Shown here: positions 43,716-52,323 of the stretch, one piece after another
How positions within the stretch are numbered: the stretch's first letter is position 1
Layout of the letters: every line of letters starts with the position of its first letter
From: Sphingomonas_L flavalba_A
Lineage (GTDB): Bacteria; Pseudomonadota; Alphaproteobacteria; Sphingomonadales; Sphingomonadaceae
Assembly: GCF_047553045.1 (NCBI RefSeq)
Contig: NZ_CP180208.1
Location: forward strand, 3,100,001 to 3,164,000
Length of the DNA: 64,000 bases
Direction of reading: 5' to 3'
The notes under the pieces: model-generated
Told to the model about the DNA's origin: nothing
Database searches by the model: none
Seen by the model: only the letters and a program-made list of their open reading frames with translations
Made by a program: the position numbers and the translations under genes

Positions 43716-45025
43716 TGCCCTCCTCCCATCGGCGGCAGGCTCAGCGGGTCAGGGTCATCAGGCGCGGCGGCCTCAGGGGCCGCGCCTGTTATGTACGTAG
43801 TACATAGGGGGGTCGGTGCGTGCAGGTCGGTGCAAGTAAAATCAATCACTTGCGCCGGGGGTGTGTGCGGGTCGGTGCGGGGGGTCGGTGCAGGGTCGGT
43901 GCAAGTGTTTTCAATGACTTGGCTTGAGGGGTCGGTGCACTGATCGGACGCCTTTATGCCGAATTTCCAGGCGCGGTTTTCGCGCTTCCAAACAGGCTGA
44001 TCGAGTTCGATTTTGCCAATCGCGAGCAGACGCTGCAGAGCATTCTTGAAGGCTTCCTCCTTGAAGCCTTTGCCCTCGGGCATGGCCCGGAAGATGTTCG
44101 GGGCATAGTTCACGCCGGGATTGTGCGAGACAGCTTGCCTTCGTTCCGTGGCGGCCGCCAGGCAGCGCAGGAACGCGTCGTTCTCGGCCGCCGCCTGGGC
44201 GGTGCCTGCCAGTTGCGCGACGACATTGGGCGGCAAATCCGCCTCGTTGACAAATGCCCAGTTCATCCACCGGCAACGCACCTCGGTGCCCGATTCTGCG
44301 TAATTCGCCTTCGACTTCCGAAGTGTGCGACTGTCGCGATCGACGTCGTCGCGCTCCATGTACCAGCGCTGCCGAACATGAGCGCTCCATCCGGTCGAGC
44401 CGCTATACTCGGCGCCCGCCTTGCTCGGGTGAGCCAGGATCAGAACCGTCGCGTCGGCGTCGATCGCCATACGCTCGATGGCGGCGCAGAACGCCGCGAC
44501 ATCGTGCCGGACGTTCTCATTGCCGGGAAAGAAATGCGCCAGGTTATCAAGCACGATAAGCGCGGCGCCGCGTTCCTTGGCGCAAGCCACGATGCCAAGG
44601 GCAACCGGTGAAAGCCGGAACTGGTTGTTCTGATCGTAGAAGCCCAGCTCGACGTTCGTATGGCCGACCAGTGACGACAGCATCGCCGGCGCCGCGCCGA
44701 TCGGGACGCCCAGCGCCTGATTTATGGCGCGCTGCCGGCGCCACAATTCGTTCTCGTCATCTTCGCAGCTCACATAGAGCGCGCCGGCATGCTCGACGTT
44801 GAGGCCCAGAAACGAGCGCCCGGCGGCAACGCATGTTGCCAGCTGCTGGGCGAGCAGCGATTTGCCGACGCCATCCTCGCCGACCAGCAAGGCGCCGGTT
44901 GCCCGGGCAAGCCACCCGTCAACGACAAAGCGCCGCGCCGGCGGCTCCTTCTCGTACCACAGCGTCGCATCAATGAGCGGGAGTTCCCAGGCAGACGCCG
45001 GGTAGAGCGGGGTTACGGTGCTCAT
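43712..45025 (-). CDS. RepA-like AAA ATPase / replicative helicase of the element
   Basis: A 437-residue RecA-fold ATPase of the AAA_25 (RepA) type. Walker A is VGEDGVGKSLLAQQLA at about 48-63, Walker B is ALIVLDNLAHF with Asp160, and LILAHPSKAG follows as the sensor region. After a winged-helix-like segment, the C-terminal 70 residues are Pro/Thr-rich and encoded by repeat DNA. Start MSTVTPLYPAS at 45025 has GGAGAG upstream. It is the first gene of the leftward operon and probably drives replication of the excised element. Confidence 0.85.
   Translation of the reverse strand: MSTVTPLYPASAWELPLIDATLWYEKEPPARRFVVDGWLARATGALLVGEDGVGKSLLAQQLATCVAAGRSFLGLNVEHAGALYVSCEDDENELWRRQRAINQALGVPIGAAPAMLSSLVGHTNVELGFYDQNNQFRLSPVALGIVACAKERGAALIVLDNLAHFFPGNENVRHDVAAFCAAIERMAIDADATVLILAHPSKAGAEYSGSTGWSAHVRQRWYMERDDVDRDSRTLRKSKANYAESGTEVRCRWMNWAFVNEADLPPNVVAQLAGTAQAAAENDAFLRCLAAATERRQAVSHNPGVNYAPNIFRAMPEGKGFKEEAFKNALQRLLAIGKIELDQPVWKRENRAWKFGIKASDQCTDPSSQVIENTCTDPAPTPRTDPHTPPAQVIDFTCTDLHAPTPLCTTYITGAAPEAAAPDDPDPLSLPPMGGGQ
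43790..43938. repeat. Iteron-like repeat cluster with palindrome (candidate replication origin)
   Basis: GTCGGTGC occurs six times (43812, 43826, 43871, 43884, 43895 and 43931). Two longer copies (43826-43852 and 43895-43921) share 22 of 27 bases and contain the inverted repeat CAAGT...ACTTG. Next to them is a TATGTAC/GTACATA palindrome at 43790-43806. The whole cluster lies inside the 3' end of the RepA-like gene, where satellite and plasmid origins are often found. Confidence 0.6.
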
Positions 45026-45084
45026 TGCCGGCTCTCCGCATCGCAATCTGGCGCCGTTTTCTCAGGCGACGACGAGGCGTAACG

Positions 45085-45102
45085 CGGACATAACTCGGAC
45101 AC
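45085..45102. promoter_or_regulatory. Right arm-type repeat (candidate Int/Xis site)
   Basis: CGGACATAACTCGGACAC, an exact copy in the same orientation of 34601-34618. The two CGGACA units are again 11 bp apart. It lies 43 bp inside attR, between the RepA-like gene start and the tRNA, so it could also affect the promoter of the leftward operon. Confidence 0.6.
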
Positions 45103-45145
45103 GGCTACCGCGAGCGGTTCCGCGAAACGTGCTAAGCTATTGAAA

Positions 45146-45193
45146 AATTGGTCGGGGAGAGAGGATTCGAACCTCCGGCCCCTGCCTCCCGAA
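45146..45193 (-). repeat. attR: core repeat within intact tRNA-Pro
   Basis: Identical to the 48 bp at 34465-34512. Here the repeat forms the 3' half of the complete tRNA-Pro gene, so integration keeps the tRNA intact. The identity ends within the anticodon loop region. Confidence 0.92.
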
Positions 45194-45225
45194 GACAGTG
45201 CTCTACCAGGCTGAGCTACTCCCCG
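45149..45225 (-). tRNA. tRNA-Pro (anticodon CGG), integration site
   Basis: On the minus strand a complete tRNA folds: acceptor CGGGGAG/CTCCCCG, D-arm with AGCTCAGCCTGGTAGAGC, anticodon stem CTGTC/GGCAG around the loop TTCGGGA (anticodon CGG), T-arm with GTTCGAATC, discriminator A and encoded CCA. Its 3' half is the att core of the adjacent element. Confidence 0.95.
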
Positions 45226-45327
45226 ACCGGACCGTGCGCCGAGGCGCGCGGAGGCAAGGAGGGTGCCTATAGGGGCGACAAGGCGTGGTGACAAGCGGTG
45301 GAATGCGATAGCGGATTCGGCGGCTGG

Positions 45328-46629
45328 TCAGCCGCCGCGCGCCGCGATCATTTCGGCGATGCCGGTGAATTTCTCACGCGGAGCGCCGTCGCGTGCCCGT
45401 GCCACTTCCGCCGCCTCGATCTTCTGCCAGTCGCGGAAGGTGACGACGTCGGCCGCCCGCTCGGCGAGCAATGTATCGAGGCCGGGGCGCCCGGTTTTGC
45501 CGCTGGCCGCACCGGTGTCGGCGGCGATCAGTTCGACCACGGCATAACCGTCAGGCCGGTTGGTGCCGATCGTACCGGTCGGCCCGCGCCGCGCCCAGCC
45601 GACGCAATAGAGGCCGGGCAGGATCCGGCCGTCGGTGTTGGCGAAACGGCCGCGGCCATGTTCGTAGGGTACGCCCGCGATCGGCGGGGTGCGGTAGCCG
45701 ATGCAGGTGACGACCAGCGACGCCTCGATCGCATAGGTCTCGCCGGTGCCGACTGAACGCAGGTCGTCGGTCAGCCGCGTCCGTTCGACGATGACCCGCT
45801 CGGCGTGGCCGTCGCCCTCGACAGCCACCGGCATCGCGAAGAAATCGAAATCGATCGCGATCGGCTTGCCCTTGTGCGGGGCGGCGGCAAAATCGCGCAG
45901 GTGGGTGACCGCCTTGCGCATGCCCGGCTCGAGCAGGGCGTCGTCGCCCTCGGGCGGGAAGTCCGCCGGATCGACCACCGGCTGCGCGCGCGCCAGCTGG
46001 CCCAGTTCGCCCAGTTCCTTCGGGGTCATCGCAATCTGGTGCGGGCCGCGGCGGCCGAGGATGTGAATGTCGCGCACCCGCGCCTGCTCCAGCGCCTCCA
46101 AGGCATGGGCGACGATGTCGGAGCCGGCGAACTCCGCCGGTGTTTTGGCCAGGATGCGGGCAACGTCCAGCGCGACATTGCCGTTGCCGATGACGGCGAC
46201 GCCGGGGCCGGCGAGCGGCGGGGCAAGGTCGGCGAAATCGGGGTGGCCGTTATACCAGCCGACGAAGGCGGCGGAGCCGATGACGCCGGGCAGGTCCGCG
46301 CCGGGGACGTCCAGTGGCCGGTCGTGCGGCGCACCGGTCGCCAGCACCACCGCGTCGTAAAGCTGCTGTAGCTCGGCGACGGTCACGTCCTCGCCGACCG
46401 TCACGTTGCCGACGAAGCGGACATTGTCGGTCAGCGCGACCTGTTCGTAGCGCTTGGCGACGGCCTTGATCGACTGGTGGTCGGGGGCAACGCCGAACCG
46501 GATCAGCCCGTAGGGCACCGGCAGCCGGTCGATGACATCGACGCGCACCGCGTCGCCGAAGGTCTTGAGGCACGCCTCGGCGGTGTAATAGCCCGCCGGC
46601 CCAGAACCGATCACCGCGACATGCCGCAT
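45328..46629 (-). CDS. Ferredoxin/adrenodoxin-type NADP+ reductase (FprA-like)
   Basis: A 433-residue FAD/NADP flavoprotein. The FAD motif VAVIGSGPAGYYTAE is at 4-18, DRLPVPYGLIRFGVAPDH follows at about 39, the NADP motif AVIGNGNVALDVARILAK is near 146, and GWARRGPTGTIGTNRPDG is near 355. This is the layout of adrenodoxin reductase-like enzymes, which pass electrons from NADPH to ferredoxins for cytochrome P450 or Fe-S systems. The ATG at 46629 has GGAGG 10 nt upstream. No ferredoxin gene is adjacent. Confidence 0.9.
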   Translation of the reverse strand: MRHVAVIGSGPAGYYTAEACLKTFGDAVRVDVIDRLPVPYGLIRFGVAPDHQSIKAVAKRYEQVALTDNVRFVGNVTVGEDVTVAELQQLYDAVVLATGAPHDRPLDVPGADLPGVIGSAAFVGWYNGHPDFADLAPPLAGPGVAVIGNGNVALDVARILAKTPAEFAGSDIVAHALEALEQARVRDIHILGRRGPHQIAMTPKELGELGQLARAQPVVDPADFPPEGDDALLEPGMRKAVTHLRDFAAAPHKGKPIAIDFDFFAMPVAVEGDGHAERVIVERTRLTDDLRSVGTGETYAIEASLVVTCIGYRTPPIAGVPYEHGRGRFANTDGRILPGLYCVGWARRGPTGTIGTNRPDGYAVVELIAADTGAASGKTGRPGLDTLLAERAADVVTFRDWQKIEAAEVARARDGAPREKFTGIAEMIAARGG

Positions 46630-46693
46630 GCCAGACCGTCCTCCCGCCATGTTATCTGACGGGATGCTAGCGTGAGGCGGGGCAAGCGCAAGC

Positions 46694-46733
46694 AAAAGCG
46701 CGGCGCCCTCGCCGGTCAGCGAAGGCGCCGCGC
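46694..46733 (-). terminator. Intrinsic terminator downstream of the CsgG-like gene
   Basis: A 10-bp perfect stem (GCGCGGCGCC and its complement) with a 16-nt loop is followed on the minus strand by TTTTGC. It lies about 28 nt past the CsgG-like stop and ends that transcript before the reductase gene. Confidence 0.75.
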
Positions 46734-46760
46734 CTTACGTTTGCCAATGCGTGCGTGCGA

Positions 46761-47528
46761 TCAGCGCGCCAGCGGCGCGGCGTCGGCCGCATTCTCCGGC
46801 AGGCCGCCAAGCTGGGTGACCAGCTTGGTATAGGCGTCGAGATAGGCAAGAACGATGACCTGGCCGATTTCGGTGTTCTGGTAGCCGCCGCCGCCGGCCG
46901 CGGCGAGGCCGCCCATCCAGCCAGCGCCGCCGCCGGCACCGAAACTCAGGTCGGACTTGCGGGCATAGCCCTCGACCAGCGCCTCTTCCTCCGTCGTGCG
47001 GGCATTGACCACTGACAGGGTGACGTTGGCTTCCTTCTTCTTGATCGAGATGCCGCCGGCAATGGCGCCAATCGTCGACCGGCCGAGGAAACCGCCGAGC
47101 ACACCGCCCAGCGCGTTGCCGCCGGAATTGTTATTGGAGCTGACGATATCGGGCTGCAGGAAATAATCCGCCGCCTTCACCTGGCCCTTGCCCAGATTCG
47201 ATCCGGCCTGAAGCTCGCCCGAATCGGCCATGGCGCGTTCCATGTTGCGGCTGGCCATGCTGCGGCCACGGTTGACCAGGCCGAAGCAGCCGGACTTCTG
47301 GACGAAGACCTTGATGATCGCTTCCGGGCTGCCGAGGCTCAGCTCGCGCCACCACTGGTTGTCCGGCTCGACGATGGCGATGGTGCCCAGCCGCTTGGTG
47401 CAAATCGGAATTTCCTGGGTGCCCTTGGTCTGTGCCTGGCGGCCAGACGAACCCTTCTTCTGCGCCAGTGCCGGCGCCGCGGTGGCGACGAGCGAGGCAG
47501 CGGCGACGGCGGTGATGATCTTACGCAC
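46761..47528 (-). CDS. CsgG/HfaB-family exported protein
   Basis: A 255-residue protein. A signal peptide ending PALAQ covers about 23 residues. The mature part matches the CsgG family: LGTIAIVEPDNQWWREL, GSPEAIIKVFVQKSGCFGLVNRG, and QAGSNLGKGQVKAADYFLQPDI. Gly-rich segments (GGNALGGVLGGFLGR, GAGGGAGWMGGLAAAGGG) follow. CsgG forms an outer-membrane secretion channel for curli, but there are no curli genes here, so this may be a general outer-membrane assembly factor. The start is GTG at 47528. Confidence 0.85.
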   Translation of the reverse strand: MRKIITAVAAASLVATAAPALAQKKGSSGRQAQTKGTQEIPICTKRLGTIAIVEPDNQWWRELSLGSPEAIIKVFVQKSGCFGLVNRGRSMASRNMERAMADSGELQAGSNLGKGQVKAADYFLQPDIVSSNNNSGGNALGGVLGGFLGRSTIGAIAGGISIKKKEANVTLSVVNARTTEEEALVEGYARKSDLSFGAGGGAGWMGGLAAAGGGGYQNTEIGQVIVLAYLDAYTKLVTQLGGLPENAADAAPLAR

Positions 47529-47737
47529 GATTTTTCCCCCCAAAGGCGGTGGCAGTAAAAAAGAAACACGCCCGTATTTTCCGTGGCGCGGCACGCGGCC
47601 ATATGCGATCCGAACTATATTATCGGTTAACCGCGAGGGCCGATCAAGTATTTGCTGTCGGCTGGGGTGGCAACTCACCTCTCCTTTTGGCAAGCGCCGG
47701 CGCCGGTGCTATCGGCGGCGCTCCTTTCTCTGAAAGA

Positions 47738-49561
47738 ATGACCCGAACTGTGGCCGCTTCGCTCGAAAAAATCCGTAATTTCAGTATTATCGCCCATATC
47801 GATCACGGCAAGTCGACACTCGCCGACCGGTTGATCCAGCGCACCGGCGGCCTGACCGCGCGCGAGATGAGCGCCCAGGTGCTCGACAATATGGATATCG
47901 AGAAGGAACGTGGCATCACCATCAAGGCGCAGACCGTGCGCCTCGACTGGAAGGGTCAGGACGGCGAAACCTATGTTCTGAACCTGATGGACACGCCGGG
48001 GCATGTCGACTTCGCCTACGAAGTGTCGCGCAGCCTCGCCGCCTGTGAAGGTGCGCTGCTTGTTGTCGATTCGGCGCAGGGGGTGGAAGCGCAGACGCTG
48101 GCCAATGTCTATCAGTCGATCGAGCATGATCATGAAATCATACCGGTTATCAACAAGATAGACCTGCCCGCCGCCGAACCGGAAAAGGTGCGGGCGGAGA
48201 TCGAGGAGGTGATCGGCCTCGACGCGTCGGACGCGGTGCTGGCCAGCGCCAAGACCGGCATCGGTATCGATGCGATTCTTGACGCGATCGTCGCCCGTAT
48301 CCCGCCGCCGAAGGGGGATGCCGCTGCGCCGCTGAAGGCGATGCTGGTCGACAGCTGGTACGACCCCTATCTGGGCGTCGTCATCCTCGTCCGCGTCGTC
48401 GACGGCACGATCCGCAAGGGTCAGGCGATCAAGTTCATGAACGCCGGCACCCAGCATCTGGTTGACCGGGTCGGTTGCTTCCGCCCGAAGATCGAGCAGC
48501 TGACCGAACTTGGGCCGGGTGAGATCGGCTTCATCACTGCCCAGATCAAGGAGGTCAGCCAGACCGCGGTCGGCGACACGATCACCGACGTCAAACGCCC
48601 TGCTGCCCAGCCGTTGGCAGGGTTCAAGGAAGTGCAGCCGGTGGTGTTCTGCGGACTGTTTCCGGTCGACGCCAACGACTTCGACAAGCTTCGCGAATCG
48701 ATCTCCAAGCTGCGGCTTAACGACGCCAGCTTCTCGTTCGAGATGGAGACCTCGGCGGCGCTTGGCTTCGGCTTCCGCTGCGGCTTTCTCGGACTGCTCC
48801 ATCTGGAGATCATCCAGGAAAGGCTGACCCGCGAATACGACCTTGACCTGATTACCACTGCGCCATCGGTGGTCTACAAGATCGGGCTGACCCACGGCGG
48901 CGGCGAGATCGAACTGCACAACCCGGCCGACATGCCGGACCCCAACCGGATCGAGCTGATCGAGGAGCCGTGGATTGAAGCGACGATCTACGTCCCCGAC
49001 GAATATCTGGGCGGGATATTGAAGCTGTGCCAGGACCGGCGCGGTATCCAGAAGAACCTGACCTATGTCGGTGGACGCGCCCAGCTGACCTACGAACTGC
49101 CGCTGAACGAAGTGGTATTCGATTTCTACGACCGGCTGAAATCGATCAGCCGCGGCTATGCGAGCTTCGACTATCATCAGATCGGCCACCGGGCGGGCGA
49201 TCTGGTCAAGATGAGCATCCTGGTCAACAACGAGCCGGTCGATGCGCTCAGCATGATCGTCCACCGCGCCGCCGCCGAGGCGCGCGGTCGCCACATGTGC
49301 GAGCGTCTGAAGGACCTGATCCCCCGCCATCTGTTCAAGATTCCGATTCAGGCGGCGATCGGCGGCAAGGTGATCGCGCGCGAGACAATCGCCGCGCTGC
49401 GCAAGGACGTGACCGCGAAATGCTATGGTGGCGACGCCAGCCGCAAGCGCAAATTGTTGGACAAACAGAAAGAGGGAAAGAAGCGGATGCGTGAGTACGG
49501 CTCCGTTTCGATCCCCCAGGAAGCGTTCATTGCCGCCCTTCGTATGGGTGATGAAGGCTGA
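47738..49561 (+). CDS. lepA: Elongation factor 4 (LepA)
   Basis: A 607-residue translational GTPase that acts on stalled or early ribosomes. Motifs are IIAHIDHGKSTLADR at 18-32 (G1), the Thr-containing RGITIK (G2), DTPGHVDF (G3) and NKIDLPAA (G4). The LepA-specific C-terminal domain follows (REYGSVSIPQEAFIAALRM). Start MTRTVAASLEKIRNFSII at 47738. It is divergent from the CsgG-like gene, with a 210-nt region between that should hold both promoters. Confidence 0.95.
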   Translation: MTRTVAASLEKIRNFSIIAHIDHGKSTLADRLIQRTGGLTAREMSAQVLDNMDIEKERGITIKAQTVRLDWKGQDGETYVLNLMDTPGHVDFAYEVSRSLAACEGALLVVDSAQGVEAQTLANVYQSIEHDHEIIPVINKIDLPAAEPEKVRAEIEEVIGLDASDAVLASAKTGIGIDAILDAIVARIPPPKGDAAAPLKAMLVDSWYDPYLGVVILVRVVDGTIRKGQAIKFMNAGTQHLVDRVGCFRPKIEQLTELGPGEIGFITAQIKEVSQTAVGDTITDVKRPAAQPLAGFKEVQPVVFCGLFPVDANDFDKLRESISKLRLNDASFSFEMETSAALGFGFRCGFLGLLHLEIIQERLTREYDLDLITTAPSVVYKIGLTHGGGEIELHNPADMPDPNRIELIEEPWIEATIYVPDEYLGGILKLCQDRRGIQKNLTYVGGRAQLTYELPLNEVVFDFYDRLKSISRGYASFDYHQIGHRAGDLVKMSILVNNEPVDALSMIVHRAAAEARGRHMCERLKDLIPRHLFKIPIQAAIGGKVIARETIAALRKDVTAKCYGGDASRKRKLLDKQKEGKKRMREYGSVSIPQEAFIAALRMGDEG

Positions 49562-49728
49562 GCAGGTGCAGCGGGTGATGCATTTCTGCAACGCATAAAG
49601 TGCGTTTTTCCAGTATCATAATTATCCCCTAAACTCTGTCACACTGCGGAAATATACCGCGGCCAATGAGGGCCCGCCGCAGCGATCCGCCGCGTAGACG
49701 GGCCGTACGAGCCCAAGGGGATAGCAAG

Positions 49729-52263
49729 ATGAAAATGTACTACCTTTGCGGGGTGGCTTTTGCCGCCCTGACGATGCCGGCTGCCGCCGGCGCCCAGTCG
49801 ACCGGGTCGGTCGATTTCGACAACGAGATCGTCGTTACCGCGATCACCAGCCGGGATGTCGGCGGCGTCGTCGTTCCGGATACCTCCAAGGCCAAGGCCG
49901 TCCTGACCCAGGAATTCATCCAGCGGCAGGTGCCGGGCCAGACGGTTAACGACATCATCAACCAGCTGCCCGGCGTCAGCTTCCAGAACAACGACCCGTT
50001 CGGATCGGCCGGCGGCAAAATGTTCATTCGCGGCTTCGACAACAGTCGCATCAGCCAGACGTTCGACGGTATTCCGCTGAACGATTCGGGCAACTACGCC
50101 CTCTATTCGAATCAGCAGCTTGATCCGGAACTGATCGAGCAGGTCAACGTCAACCTCGGCTCGACCGACGTCGACAGCCCGACCGCCGCCGCCTCCGGTT
50201 CGACGGTCAACTACCGCACCCGGCTGCCTTCAGAGGATTTCAGTGTGAAGGTCGTCGGCTCCGCCGGCGATTTTAGCTTTTTCCGCGTGTTCGGCATGGT
50301 CGACACCGGCATCTTCACGCCGTGGGGCACCCGCGCCTTTTTCTCGGCGAGCAGCGCGACCAACGACACCGTCTACGGCAGCGGGCAGATCAACAAGAAG
50401 CAGTTCAACGGCCGCCTGTACCAGCCGCTCGGCTCCAGCGGCGACTTTATCTCGATCGCCGGCCACTGGAACGTCAACCGCAACAATTTTTTCGGCTCGG
50501 TGCCGCTGCGGCTCGACGCCAACCGCGTCGTCGGCCCGGCGAGCAGCAACCGCTTCCCGATCACCAGGGATGAGCGCTTCTACGAGATCGCGCCTTGTCA
50601 GGTCGACGTGCCGCAGGCTGGTGTCGCCGACACGCCGAACAGCTGCGGCACCGTCTTCGATAATCGCTTCAACCCGTCGGACACCGGCAACATCCGTATC
50701 TCGTCGCGCTTTACCCTGGCCGACGGGCTGGTGCTGACCGTCGATCCCAGCTTCCAGTCGGTCAAGGCGAATGGTGGCGGTACCGTCACCGGTTTCGAAT
50801 ATGCCTATGTCAACGTACCCGGCACGCCTGGCTTCAACAGCCGCAATCCGGTCACCGGCCCGGGCGGCCTGTTCGGCTATATCGGTGGCAAGCCCTATGC
50901 CGGGATCGATCTGAACGGCGACGGCGACCTGCTCGATCAGGTATCGCTGCTCGCGCCCAGTCAGACGCGGACCAAGCGGTACGGCGTGATCGCGTCGCTG
51001 CGCTACGACATCAGTGACGCGCACAGCGTCCGTGTCGCTTATTCCTATGATCGGGCGCGTCACCGCCAGACCGGGCAGGTCGGCTATCTCCAGCGGGACG
51101 GACGGCCGTTCACCGTCTTCCCGATCGACGATCCGATCGCGGACCTGAACGGGCATATCCTGCAGAAGCGCGATCGCCTGTCCTACGCGATCCTGAACCA
51201 GGTATCGGGCGAATATCGCGGCCGCTTCTTCGATGGCGGACTGATCGTCACCGCCGGCCTGCGTATGCCGTTCTTCAAGCGGGATCTGAACAATTTCTGC
51301 GCGACGACCAGCGATACCGGCTTCGTCGACTGCTTCGGCGACAATGCCGCCGACGCGGCGGCCTATGCCGCGGCCAATCCCAATTTCCAGGGGCCGCAGC
51401 AGCGGGTGCTGAAATATGACAAGCCGCTGCCTAACGTCGGGCTGACCTACAACATCAGCAACCAGTTCTCGCTGTTCGGCAATTACTCGAAGGGCCTGCA
51501 GGTTCCGGGCACCGACAATCTGTACAACGCGTTCTTCTTCCCGGCGAATACGCCCTCGGCCCGGCCGGTGCCGGAATCGACGGATAATTTCGATGTTGGC
51601 GTCCGCTACCGCTCTGGCCGGGTTCAGGCGCAGGTCAGCGGCTGGTACACCAAGTACCAGAACCGGCTGGCGGCGGCGTATGATCCCGATACCGACCGGA
51701 CTCTGTACCGCAACCTCGGAACCGTCGACAAATATGGCGTCGACGGCAGTATCGCCTACAGCCCGGTGCGCGACCTGACCGTCTATGTCTTCGGCTCCTA
51801 TCTGAAGTCGAAGATCAAGGACGACGTTCTGGTCGGTGAGGTTGCCGGCGTGAAAACCTACCTGCCGACCGGCGGCAAGCGCGAAAGCGGGGCGCCGGAA
51901 TATACGTTCGGCGGCCGCGTCCAGGGCTCGCTCGGTCCGCTTGAACTGGGCGTGCAGGCGAAACGTACCGGCCGGCGCTGGGTGAACGATCAGAATACCC
52001 CGGTCTACCAGACGATCGGCGGCGTCCGCACCGAGGTCTACGGCGCGACCGCCCCGGCCTATACGCTGATCGACATCGACGCCCGGCTGCCGCTCGGCTT
52101 CCTGGGGCTGAACGACACAACCTACCTGCAGTTCAACGTGACCAACCTGTTCGACAAACTTTATGTCGGCGGCTTTGATGGCACGATGGATAACGGCAAG
52201 GTCACCAACGCCCAGATTGGCGCGCCGCGCACCTTCATCGGCACGCTCGTCGTCGGCTTCTGA
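49729..52263 (+). CDS. TonB-dependent outer-membrane receptor
   Basis: An 844-residue receptor. A signal peptide of about 22 residues is followed by a TonB-box-like EIVVTA segment, the plug domain (VNDIINQLPGVSFQNNDPFG, FIRGFDNSRISQTFDGIP, ASGSTVNYRTRL), and a 22-strand-type barrel ending FIGTLVVGF. AAGGGG lies upstream of the ATG. No transporter partner or regulator is adjacent, so the substrate (siderophore, sugar or other) cannot be assigned. Confidence 0.9.
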   Translation: MKMYYLCGVAFAALTMPAAAGAQSTGSVDFDNEIVVTAITSRDVGGVVVPDTSKAKAVLTQEFIQRQVPGQTVNDIINQLPGVSFQNNDPFGSAGGKMFIRGFDNSRISQTFDGIPLNDSGNYALYSNQQLDPELIEQVNVNLGSTDVDSPTAAASGSTVNYRTRLPSEDFSVKVVGSAGDFSFFRVFGMVDTGIFTPWGTRAFFSASSATNDTVYGSGQINKKQFNGRLYQPLGSSGDFISIAGHWNVNRNNFFGSVPLRLDANRVVGPASSNRFPITRDERFYEIAPCQVDVPQAGVADTPNSCGTVFDNRFNPSDTGNIRISSRFTLADGLVLTVDPSFQSVKANGGGTVTGFEYAYVNVPGTPGFNSRNPVTGPGGLFGYIGGKPYAGIDLNGDGDLLDQVSLLAPSQTRTKRYGVIASLRYDISDAHSVRVAYSYDRARHRQTGQVGYLQRDGRPFTVFPIDDPIADLNGHILQKRDRLSYAILNQVSGEYRGRFFDGGLIVTAGLRMPFFKRDLNNFCATTSDTGFVDCFGDNAADAAAYAAANPNFQGPQQRVLKYDKPLPNVGLTYNISNQFSLFGNYSKGLQVPGTDNLYNAFFFPANTPSARPVPESTDNFDVGVRYRSGRVQAQVSGWYTKYQNRLAAAYDPDTDRTLYRNLGTVDKYGVDGSIAYSPVRDLTVYVFGSYLKSKIKDDVLVGEVAGVKTYLPTGGKRESGAPEYTFGGRVQGSLGPLELGVQAKRTGRRWVNDQNTPVYQTIGGVRTEVYGATAPAYTLIDIDARLPLGFLGLNDTTYLQFNVTNLFDKLYVGGFDGTMDNGKVTNAQIGAPRTFIGTLVVGF

Positions 52264-52283
52264 TCGGCTGAACCGCCCCGCAA

Positions 52284-52317
52284 AGGCCGTCGCTCCTCTT
52301 CGGGGGCGGCGGCTTTT
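52284..52317 (+). terminator. Intrinsic terminator downstream of the TonB receptor
   Basis: A GC-rich stem (AAGGCCGTCGCTCC paired imperfectly with GGGGCGGCGGCTT, 6-nt loop) ends in TTTT on the plus strand, 21 nt after the receptor stop. It lies before the convergent HD-domain gene. Confidence 0.75.
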
Positions 52318-52323
52318 CCGGGG

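Larger units (their letters stand above)
34465..45193. mobile_element. tRNA-Pro-integrated phage satellite with its own HK97-type head genes (cf-PICI-like)
   Basis: The element is bounded by a perfect 48-bp direct repeat that duplicates the 3' half of tRNA-Pro(CGG), so its unit length is about 10,681 bp. It carries an integrase, an excisionase-like HTH protein, a RepA-type ATPase, HNH endonuclease, large terminase, capsid, protease and portal. There is no tail, connector, small terminase, lysis or capsid-decoration gene. Known phage satellites of the cf-PICI group have this kind of content; a decayed prophage would be expected to show broken genes, which are not seen here. Classification is inference. 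Confidence 0.8.

Noticed and set aside
43812..43938. CRISPR-like array
   Set aside because: The repeated unit is only 8 bp, spacing is irregular and no cas genes are present; an iteron cluster fits better.
46761..47528. Curli secretion system
   Set aside because: Only a CsgG-family protein is present; no csgA, csgB, csgE or csgF-like genes are nearby.
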